Positions 1-6,183 of a stretch of 12,712 nucleotides of DNA are shown in pieces; the first letter of the stretch is position 1; every line of letters starts with the position of its first letter. Source of the stretch: Pseudomonadota bacterium (lineage in GTDB: Bacteria; Pseudomonadota; Gammaproteobacteria; JAKAQQ01); assembly GCA_021828425.1 (NCBI GenBank), contig JAKARN010000021.1, positions 1-12,712 of the forward strand, read 5' to 3'. A model generated the notes under the pieces. That model was not told the origin of the DNA and ran no database searches. It was given only the letters and a program-made list of their open reading frames with translations. Both the position numbers and the translations under genes were made by a program.

Positions 1-462
1 CCATCCGGTGGGATCCAGCCGGACCTGAAACAGACTGCGGGTCCGGTAGCCGTATTCGAATGGAAACAGGCGGTCGGCGGCGGGAACCGGTTCCCTCAGG
101 AGATAGCCGCTGATGTGATGGTGGGGGAGCAGTTTCTGGAGCAGCTGCTGGAATCGCCGGGCCCTCCGATCCTGCGGCAGCGCATGGGGGGCAGGTGGAG
201 GACGATGGGGAAACAGTCGGATCTTTACCCGAGGAGAGGTCCGGATCGAGGCCACCAGCCTCTGTTCGGAAGGAGGCAGGCGGTCCAGTAGGCTGACCAA
301 ATCGGCATCCTGTTCTGCCCACTGGCGGTCAGAGAAGTAGACCAGCGCCTGGTTCCGTTCATAAAAGCTGAGGCTCGCAGCCAAAATCTGCGCGACGACC
401 AAGCCCGTGAGGAGGATCAGGACGAGGCGTCCGAACAGGGATTGCGGCAGCCAGCGAATCAT
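1..462 (-). CDS. Sensor histidine kinase, N-terminal part (truncated by window edge)
   Basis: The first 154 codons of a two-component sensor kinase are read from ATG at 462; the rest lies beyond position 1. It starts MIRWLPQSLFGR, then has a hydrophobic membrane segment at about residues 12-32 (LVLILLTGLVVAQILAASLSF), then a probably periplasmic sensor region. That region is proline-, arginine- and histidine-rich, with RPPPAPH near residues 87-93 and HHH at 114-116. The visible part stops before any HAMP, H-box or ATPase domain, so the kinase call rests on the N-terminal pattern shared with EnvZ-type sensors and on context. The ATG overlaps the TGA of the response regulator (ATGA, 459-462) and no good Shine-Dalgarno precedes it, which suggests translational coupling. 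The likely role is an inner-membrane sensor controlling the adjacent regulator and probably the divergent RND pump. The signal sensed is unknown. Confidence 0.85.
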   Translation of the reverse strand, partial: MIRWLPQSLFGRLVLILLTGLVVAQILAASLSFYERNQALVYFSDRQWAEQDADLVSLLDRLPPSEQRLVASIRTSPRVKIRLFPHRPPPAPHALPQDRRARRFQQLLQKLLPHHHISGYLLREPVPAADRLFPFEYGYRTRSLFQVRLDPTGW

Positions 463-1190
463 CGGGCGGGCTGTGCCGCAAGGGTAAACAGGTAACCTTC
501 CCCCCGGACCGTGCGGATGAGTTTGGGTTCGCGTCCATCATCACGCAGGCGATGGCGCAGTCGGCTGACCTGGATGTCGAGACTGCGGTCGGTAGGCGAC
601 TGGGGGCTGCGGCTCCAGAGCATCTCGGTCAGGACCTCGCGTTGAATGACTGTCTGGGAGCGTTCAAGGAAAATGCGCAGGAGCCGATATTCAGCTCCCG
701 AAAGGGCGATCCGGACGTTTTGCGGATCGATGAGCTCACGACTGCCGGTGAGCAGCCGCCAGTCCCCGAAGCGGAACTCGCGAATGGATTCGCTGTCCCA
801 CGTTTCAGGGAAGGTGCGGGTTCTCCTCAGCACGCTGCGAATTCGTGCCAGGAGTTCCTCTGGATGGAAGGGCTTGGGCAGGTAGTCGTCGGCACCCGTT
901 TCGAGCCCGACAACCCGGTCGGTTTCCGACCCGCGCGCCGTGAGCATGAGAACGGGAATGCGGGAGCGCTCACGCAGCCACCGGCACCAGCTGAGTCCGT
1001 CCATGTTGGGAAGCATGAGGTCGAGGATGATGAGATCGGGGGACTGGCCCGGTGTTTCGATCGCCGATTCCAGGAATGATCCGTCCGGGACTGCCCTGAC
1101 CCGATACCCGTGGCGGGTCAGAAACAGCTGCAGGAGGTCCCGGATTTCCGGGTCATCGTCCACGACCAGGATGAAATCGTTCCGTGCCAA
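459..1190 (-). CDS. OmpR/PhoB-family DNA-binding response regulator
   Basis: This is a 243-residue response regulator. The receiver domain (about 5-122) shows the acidic cluster DDD at 11-13, phospho-acceptor D57 in LDLMLP, T84 in LMLTAR and K106 in LPKPF. The winged-helix DNA-binding domain (about 138-237) ends with the usual SLDIQVSRLRHRLR and TVRGEGYLF segments. Sequence and length are close to OmpR (239 residues). I chose TTG at 1190 (MARNDFILVVDDD). It puts the receiver strand at the usual distance from the N-terminus and has an AGGA about 10 bases upstream. It also frees the upstream DNA for a promoter (TACAAT on the minus strand, 1232-1227). An ATG at 1274 is in frame but would add 28 atypical residues and swallow that region. 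The gene overlaps the sensor kinase downstream by 4 bp. The likely target is the divergent efflux operon, possibly with autoregulation. Confidence 0.93.
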   Translation of the reverse strand: MARNDFILVVDDDPEIRDLLQLFLTRHGYRVRAVPDGSFLESAIETPGQSPDLIILDLMLPNMDGLSWCRWLRERSRIPVLMLTARGSETDRVVGLETGADDYLPKPFHPEELLARIRSVLRRTRTFPETWDSESIREFRFGDWRLLTGSRELIDPQNVRIALSGAEYRLLRIFLERSQTVIQREVLTEMLWSRSPQSPTDRSLDIQVSRLRHRLRDDGREPKLIRTVRGEGYLFTLAAQPAR

Positions 1191-1226
1191 GAGCAGTCGG
1201 TCCTGTACAGTGAGAAGTCCGATCCC

Positions 1227-1232
1227 ATTGTA
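1227..1232 (-). promoter_or_regulatory. Candidate -10 element of the response-regulator operon
   Basis: Read on the minus strand, 1232-1227 is TACAAT, one mismatch from TATAAT. A start near 1220 would give a leader of about 30 nt before the TTG at 1190, with AGGA inside it. No convincing -35 hexamer is found at the proper distance, as expected if an activator bound upstream replaces it. This is inference from sequence only. Confidence 0.35.
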
Positions 1233-1253
1233 AGTCTGAAGTTGGCCGGGTTC

Positions 1254-1269
1254 TGTAACAAAATGTAGC
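1254..1269. promoter_or_regulatory. Candidate OmpR/CpxR-type tandem operator in the divergent spacer
   Basis: GTAAC at 1255-1259 and GTAGC at 1265-1269 are separated by exactly 5 bases, so the half-sites repeat every 10 bp. This is the spacing of OmpR-family tandem sites; the CpxR consensus is GTAAA-N5-GTAAA. Further TGTA starts occur at 1229 (TGTAAG) and 1204 (TGTACA), each 25 bp apart from the one at 1254. The box is centred about 42 bp upstream of the inferred regulator start near 1220 and about 68 bp before the adaptor GTG at 1330. Binding by the neighbouring regulator is an inference. Confidence 0.4.
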
Positions 1270-1329
1270 GGCACCGCGCTCCCTTGGTGGGTTCGTGGGA
1301 AAATGGTCTGTCACTGACCGGGATCCATC

Positions 1330-2448
1330 GTGCCGCACAGATCCATTCGATCGTTCAAGGGCCGCCTCATCGGGAGTCTCGTGCTTCTGGGCTTGGTGGG
1401 AATCACCATCTGGCGCATTCGTGCCGAGGAAAACTCCGGGAAACCCAAGACCGATGCACCCCTGGTCGTGGCCACGGCCGTGGTTCGGCTGGCGACAGTT
1501 CCGGTTGAACTGCGGGCCACGGGAGAGGTGGTCTCGCGACACAGCGTGAGCGTCATGCCGCAGGTGAGTGGTCTGCTGCAGTCGGTGAATTTCCATGAAG
1601 GCCAGATGGTGGCCCGCAACCAGCTGCTTTTCCGGATCGATCCGGCCCCGTTCCGGGCAGCACTGGCATCGGCGAGCGCGGCCTGGAAGCTGGATGAGTC
1701 CATCGTTCGGCGGGACAGCGCACTTCTGCCCCACGGCTACATCTCGCCGGAAGCCTATGAGACGGCGGTCGCCACGGCTCAACAGGCAAAAGCGGCACTT
1801 CGCCAGGCCCACATCAATCTGTCCTACACGACGATCCGTGCGCCGATTGCCGGCCTGACCGGCGCCATTTCCGTGCGTTCTGGAAATCTCGTCTCCTCCA
1901 GCATGACGACCCCGTTGGTCACGATCAACCAGATGGCACCCATTTTGGTCGAATTCAACCTGCCGCAAAGTGATCTGGATACCGTGCTTCACTACCGTGA
2001 CCGGGGGCCGGTCGGCGTGGAGGTCAGCCGGGAAGGCGGCAATCACGTGCTGGGCACCGGACCCTTGGTCTTCGTTGACAACACGGTCAACAGCCTGACC
2101 GGCACGGTGCTTTACCGGGCACGGCTGCCGAACCATCCGCTCAGGCTCTGGCCGGGTCAGTACGTGCGGGTCCGTGTGGTCCTGTCCATTCAGAAGAATG
2201 TCCGGGTGATACCGCAGACGGCCGTACAGGATGGACAGAAGGGGTATTTCGTCTACGCGGTGGTGCACGGCATGGCCCGGATCGTCCCGGTTTCGCTCGC
2301 CCGCGAGGTCGGCGGCGTGGCTGTGATCCGCTCCGGCCTTCCGGTCGGCGCGACGGTGGTGACCGAAGTCCCCGAGACGCTGAGAAACAACATGCGGGTG
2401 ACCCCTCGGAACCAGCCTCCGGCGGTACCGAAGCGTCGACTCACATGA
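1330..2448 (+). CDS. RND efflux periplasmic adaptor (membrane fusion protein, MdtA-like)
   Basis: This 372-residue adaptor bridges an inner-membrane RND pump and an outer-membrane channel. An N-terminal membrane anchor spans about residues 12-29. The first half of the biotinyl-lipoyl domain lies around 60-102 (TGEVVSRHSVSVMPQVSGLL, then GQMVARNQLLFRIDP). An alpha-hairpin covers about 108-165. The second lipoyl half contains IRAPIAGLTG (169-178), followed by beta-barrel and membrane-proximal domains up to about 355. The hairpin looks about one heptad shorter per helix than in E. coli MdtA. The start is GTG at 1330: the frame is closed by a TGA at 1315, and GGGA lies 6 bases upstream. There is no lipobox cysteine, so anchoring is by the transmembrane segment. 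Its TGA overlaps the permease ATG (ATGA, 2445-2448), so the two are probably translated together. Transcription is likely driven from the spacer shared with the response regulator. Confidence 0.93.
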   Translation: MPHRSIRSFKGRLIGSLVLLGLVGITIWRIRAEENSGKPKTDAPLVVATAVVRLATVPVELRATGEVVSRHSVSVMPQVSGLLQSVNFHEGQMVARNQLLFRIDPAPFRAALASASAAWKLDESIVRRDSALLPHGYISPEAYETAVATAQQAKAALRQAHINLSYTTIRAPIAGLTGAISVRSGNLVSSSMTTPLVTINQMAPILVEFNLPQSDLDTVLHYRDRGPVGVEVSREGGNHVLGTGPLVFVDNTVNSLTGTVLYRARLPNHPLRLWPGQYVRVRVVLSIQKNVRVIPQTAVQDGQKGYFVYAVVHGMARIVPVSLAREVGGVAVIRSGLPVGATVVTEVPETLRNNMRVTPRNQPPAVPKRRLT

Positions 2449-5400
2449 AAGTCAATCCGTCGTCCGTCTTCATCCGCCGTCCGGTCATGACGACGGTCAT
2501 CATGGCCGCTCTCCTGATTTTCGGGCTGGTGTCCTATTTCAGCCTGCCGGTGAGCGAGTTGCCGCCGGTCGAATTCCCGACGATCAACGTCTACGCCAAC
2601 CTGCCTGGGGCCAACCCCGAAACCATGGCCTCCTCGGTGGCGACACCCCTCGAACGCCAGTTCTCGACCATTGACGGGCTGAGAACCATGAGCTCGGTCA
2701 ACACGACCGGCAACACCTCGATCACGCTCCAGTTCCGCCTGTCGAAAAACATCAACAGCGCGGCCATGCTCGTCCAGGCTGCAATCTCCCAGGCGCTCAG
2801 GCAACTTCCCCCGGAGATGCCTCAGCCACCGGTCCTGCATGAAGCCAATCCAACCGCTTCACCGATCATTTTTCTCTCGATGACGGCCCGCCACCTGCCC
2901 ATGACCACGCTGGACAACTACGCGGAAACGCGTGTGGCCGAGCAGATTTCGATGTTGTCTGGTGTTTCGGAAGTCAATGTGTTCGGCGGGGAGAAATACG
3001 CGGTCCGCCTGGAACTCAATCCCTACGCCCTGAACGCACACCATCTGGCACTGACCCAGGTGATCCAGGCCGTACAGAGCGGAAACACCAACCTGCCGGC
3101 CGGGACGCTTTACGGGTCGACCCGCACCTACATGGTGCAGGCCCAGGGCCAGTTGCGGGATGCGAAAGCCTACAACGGACTGGTGGTGACCTACCAGAAC
3201 GGCGCTCCCGTCAAACTGTCCAGCATTGGCCGTGCCGTGAACAGTGTCGAGGCCAACAAGCAGGTCACCTACTTCATCAACAAGGCCTTCGAACATGGGC
3301 GGAGGATGCATTCGATCATGCTGGCGGTCCAGCGCCAGCCCGGATCCAATGCCGTGACCATCTCCAAGGAATTGCACAAGGTGATCGCCACCTTGTCGAA
3401 AGAGGCACCGGGAGATGCCAGATTGCAGATCTTCCATGATCATGCCGCGTTCGTGAATCTTTCGATCCGGGAAGTCAAGTTGTCACTCCTGCTTTCGATC
3501 CTGTTTGTCACGCTGGTCATTTTCGTGTTTCTGCGCAATCTCCGGGCCACGCTGATTGCCGCGCTCGCTCTTCCCACCTCGATCATCGGAACCTTCGCGT
3601 TCATGAAGCTCATGGGCTTCGGGCTCGACAACCTGTCGCTCATGGGTCTCACGCTGGCCGTGGGTTTCGTCGTGGATGATGCCATCGTGGTTCTGGAGAA
3701 CATCGTCCGCCATCGGGAAATGGGAGAACCGGTGTTCCGGGCGGCTCTCCTCGGCACCCAGGAGATCGGCTTCACGGTGGTTTCGATGACCTTGTCCCTG
3801 GCGGCGGTTTTCCTGCCGATCCTTCTCATGGGAGGCATCCTGGGCCGGCTGTTCCGGGAGTTTGCCATCACGGTCGCGATCGCCATCCTGCTTTCCGGTG
3901 TCGTCTCGCTCACCCTGACCCCCATGCTGTGCAGTCGCTTCCTCAAGGAAGTGGTGACCACCAACCGCTTCCAGCGCCTGTTCGAGGTGGGATTCGAGCG
4001 CGTGCGGGCCTTCTACGAGAGCACGTTGACCTGGTCGGTGGGGCACTGGCGCACCATGCTGGCCGTCGCTGCGGTCATGCTCGTCTTGACCTTCTACTTC
4101 TTTGCCGTCGTGCCGAAGGGGTTTATTCCACAGGAGGACACGGGTCTCGTGATTGCGGCGACCCAGGCGCCGGAGGGGATCACCTTTCACCAACTGAGAC
4201 GCCTGCAGGACCGGGTGGTCCGTATCGTCAAGGCCAATCCTTACGTTGCCCGCATCATCTCCAGTGTGGGCCAGGGTCAGGGCGGGACGGCCGGCGGCAA
4301 CATCGGCCGCTTCTTCTTCATGCTGAAAAGCCAGCGCAGTGTGAGTGCGAACCAGGTCATCCAGCAGCTCCGGCGGGCGGTGCGGAAGGTGCATCGCCTG
4401 CAGGTTTTCTTCCGCATCCCGCCGGCCATCAGCATCGGATCACTGGGCGGAAACGGTTCTTACGACTACGTGCTGCAGGGGTTGAGCGTACGGGCGTTGA
4501 ACCGTGCGGCGACCCGCTTTCTCCCCGAATTGCGCCAGGTGCCCGGCATCCAGAGTGTGAGCTCGAGCCTCCAGCTCAACAACCCGGAAATCGATATCCA
4601 TATTCTCCGGCAGCGGGCCTCACTGCTCGGCGTGACGGCCCAGGCCATCCAGGAAACCCTGGACGATGCGTTCGGGGGCAACCAGGTCAGCTTGATCTAC
4701 GGCGCCTCGAACGAGTACCCCGTGATTGCGGAGCTGGCCCAACCCTACCAGCGCAACATCCAGGCCCTCAATATCCTGAACGTGCCGGGTGCGAACGGAA
4801 CCCTGGTTCCGCTGCCGGCGGTTGCCCGCATCCGTGCGGGTGTCGGGCCGCTTGAAGTCGACCACTATGAACAGCTGCCCTCGGTCACCTTCTCCTTCAA
4901 CCTGGCACCGGGAACATCACTCGGACAGGCCACCCGGCGGGTCGAGGCATTGGCCCAGGCCCGGCTGCCTGCAGGCATTACCGGGGTTTTCGCCGGCAGT
5001 GCGCAGACCTTCCAGAAATCGCTGATTGACCTGCCGGTGCTTCTCCTGGTCACGATTCTCGTGATTTATATGGTGCTGGCGATTCTCTACGAGCACTTCA
5101 TCCACCCCATCACGATCCTGACGGCCCTTCCACTGGCCATGGTGGGGGCGCTGCTCAGCCTGATCCTGTTCAACCAGCAGCTCAACATTTACAGCTTTGT
5201 CGGGCTCATCATGCTGGTCGGACTGGTCAAGAAGAACGGGATCATCATGATCGACTTCGCGATCGATCGCCGCCGGGCGGGAGCCCGTGCGCCGGAGGCG
5301 ATCATCGAAGCCTGCGTGGTGCGCTTCCGTCCCATTCTGATGACGACGCTGGCCGCCATTCTGGGCACGCTGCCGATCGCCATCGGGTTCGGCCCCGGTG

Positions 5401-5573
5401 GGGGTTCGCGGCGTCCGCTCGGAATTGCCGTGGTCGGCGGACTCCTGTTTTCGCAGGCGCTCACGCTGTACATCACGCCGGCCTTCTACGTCGCGATGGA
5501 CCATCTTTCCACCCGGCTTCATCCGGCCGGGGACGCGCAGCCGGCGGCAAGCTATCCGGCTCCCTCCCTGTAG
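2445..5573 (+). CDS. RND multidrug efflux permease (HAE1 family, MdtB/MdtC-like)
   Basis: This 1042-residue inner-membrane proton/drug antiporter has full family length. It begins with the typical FIRRPVMTTVIMAALLIFG (TM1). A first large periplasmic loop follows to about residue 340 (GANPETMASSVATPLERQ). TM2-TM6 contain the proton-relay pair D411-D412 (VGFVVDDAIVVLENI). The second loop spans about 560-860. The last TM block contains K930 in VGLVKKNGIIMIDFA, the counterpart of AcrB K940. The double-lysine version of that motif matches the MdtB/MdtC/MuxB branch better than AcrB. Those pumps usually have two different permeases, whereas only one is present here. No outer-membrane factor follows, because the next gene is convergent. 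The pump is therefore likely to use a TolC-like channel encoded elsewhere. The substrate cannot be told from the sequence; the heavy-metal (CzcA) branch is less likely. Confidence 0.95.
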   Translation: MKVNPSSVFIRRPVMTTVIMAALLIFGLVSYFSLPVSELPPVEFPTINVYANLPGANPETMASSVATPLERQFSTIDGLRTMSSVNTTGNTSITLQFRLSKNINSAAMLVQAAISQALRQLPPEMPQPPVLHEANPTASPIIFLSMTARHLPMTTLDNYAETRVAEQISMLSGVSEVNVFGGEKYAVRLELNPYALNAHHLALTQVIQAVQSGNTNLPAGTLYGSTRTYMVQAQGQLRDAKAYNGLVVTYQNGAPVKLSSIGRAVNSVEANKQVTYFINKAFEHGRRMHSIMLAVQRQPGSNAVTISKELHKVIATLSKEAPGDARLQIFHDHAAFVNLSIREVKLSLLLSILFVTLVIFVFLRNLRATLIAALALPTSIIGTFAFMKLMGFGLDNLSLMGLTLAVGFVVDDAIVVLENIVRHREMGEPVFRAALLGTQEIGFTVVSMTLSLAAVFLPILLMGGILGRLFREFAITVAIAILLSGVVSLTLTPMLCSRFLKEVVTTNRFQRLFEVGFERVRAFYESTLTWSVGHWRTMLAVAAVMLVLTFYFFAVVPKGFIPQEDTGLVIAATQAPEGITFHQLRRLQDRVVRIVKANPYVARIISSVGQGQGGTAGGNIGRFFFMLKSQRSVSANQVIQQLRRAVRKVHRLQVFFRIPPAISIGSLGGNGSYDYVLQGLSVRALNRAATRFLPELRQVPGIQSVSSSLQLNNPEIDIHILRQRASLLGVTAQAIQETLDDAFGGNQVSLIYGASNEYPVIAELAQPYQRNIQALNILNVPGANGTLVPLPAVARIRAGVGPLEVDHYEQLPSVTFSFNLAPGTSLGQATRRVEALAQARLPAGITGVFAGSAQTFQKSLIDLPVLLLVTILVIYMVLAILYEHFIHPITILTALPLAMVGALLSLILFNQQLNIYSFVGLIMLVGLVKKNGIIMIDFAIDRRRAGARAPEAIIEACVVRFRPILMTTLAAILGTLPIAIGFGPGGGSRRPLGIAVVGGLLFSQALTLYITPAFYVAMDHLSTRLHPAGDAQPAASYPAPSL

Positions 5574-5585
5574 ACTCCCGAAGGT

Positions 5586-5603
5586 GCCCGCCCGGGCGCG
5601 GGC
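5586..5603. terminator. GC-rich inverted repeat between convergent genes, possible bidirectional terminator
   Basis: GCCCGC (5586-5591) pairs perfectly with GCGGGC (5598-5603) around a 6-base loop. It fills the 30-bp gap between the permease stop (5571-5573) and the transglycosylase stop on the other strand (5604-5606). There is no T-tract on either strand, so intrinsic termination is only a possibility. Confidence 0.35.
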
Positions 5604-6182
5604 TCAGTGCCAGTACCAGCGGTCGGTGAGGAGCGTCAGGACGCGATGCTCATAGCGGATACCATCCTGCTGGCCGTAGTAGTTCTGGAGGGCCAGCGCG
5701 TAGTCGCCATGGGCCCGGCGGAGATAGTAGTGCAGGATGGCGCACCCGATCCTGAGGTTGGTGCGCATCCGGAACAGGTTGTCCCCCGGGCGGCCGATTT
5801 GGCGGAGCCAGAACGGCATGATTTGCATGAGACCCAGTGCCCCGGTGGAAGAAACCGCAAAGCGGTGGAAGTCGCTTTCCACGTTGATGATGGCGAGTAC
5901 CAGTTCGGGGGAGACGTGCGCTTGGGCAGCAGCCGTATGGACGGCGAGTAAGAGCTGGGTGCGCGCGCGCGGATTGGCCACGTAGGGCTGAAGACGCCGG
6001 GACATGACCCTGAGCCAGACCCGGGCCACAATTGGGCTGTGAAACCCGGATCTGTGTTCGGCCATTGCCTTGCGAAGGTATTGATCCAGTGCCGGGTCGT
6101 GTCGGGGTGCGGGTCCAGCCTGTGCACCACCGGCGAGAAGCGCCAAGGCCAGTCCGCCGTATCGTAGGAAACGGATGGACAT
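5604..6182 (-). CDS. Small secreted lytic murein transglycosylase (SLT domain)
   Basis: This 192-residue exported enzyme cleaves the glycan strands of peptidoglycan to give 1,6-anhydro-muropeptides. The signal peptide is residues 1-22 (hydrophobic core LALALLAGG, cleavage probably after AQA). An alpha-helical linker region precedes the SLT/lysozyme-like domain (about 80-190). The catalytic glutamate is E102 in IINVESDFH, followed by the family hallmark GALGLMQIMP (114-123) and NYYGQQDG near 167. It is a minimal, single-domain member (compare the 645-residue Slt70). I chose ATG at 6182 because the signal peptide begins there. An in-frame extension to 6350 would lie inside proS and lacks any export signal. 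The start is 1 bp past the proS stop, with no clear Shine-Dalgarno on the minus strand, which suggests coupling to proS. A transglycosylase gene next to proS is a common proteobacterial arrangement. Confidence 0.92.
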   Translation of the reverse strand: MSIRFLRYGGLALALLAGGAQAGPAPRHDPALDQYLRKAMAEHRSGFHSPIVARVWLRVMSRRLQPYVANPRARTQLLLAVHTAAAQAHVSPELVLAIINVESDFHRFAVSSTGALGLMQIMPFWLRQIGRPGDNLFRMRTNLRIGCAILHYYLRRAHGDYALALQNYYGQQDGIRYEHRVLTLLTDRWYWH

Positions 6183-6183
6183 C

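Noticed and set aside
1191..1274. Longer response-regulator start at ATG 1274 (271 residues)
   Set aside because: It adds 28 residues absent from OmpR-type regulators and overlaps the candidate promoter and operator. TTG at 1190 gives the normal N-terminus with AGGA upstream.
1153..2268. 371-codon minus-strand reading frame opposite the regulator and adaptor genes
   Set aside because: It is rich in His, Arg, Gln and Asp without recognisable domains. It lies antisense to a clear RND adaptor and overlaps the regulator; it is a GC-rich shadow frame.
3483..4394. 303-codon minus-strand frame inside the permease
   Set aside because: The composition is extremely charged (His, Arg, Glu, Asp) as expected for the complement of membrane-protein codons, and the permease is intact in the real frame.
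3929..4855. 308-codon plus-strand frame inside the permease
   Set aside because: It is an out-of-frame translation of the same DNA, Gly/Pro/Arg rich, with no domain.
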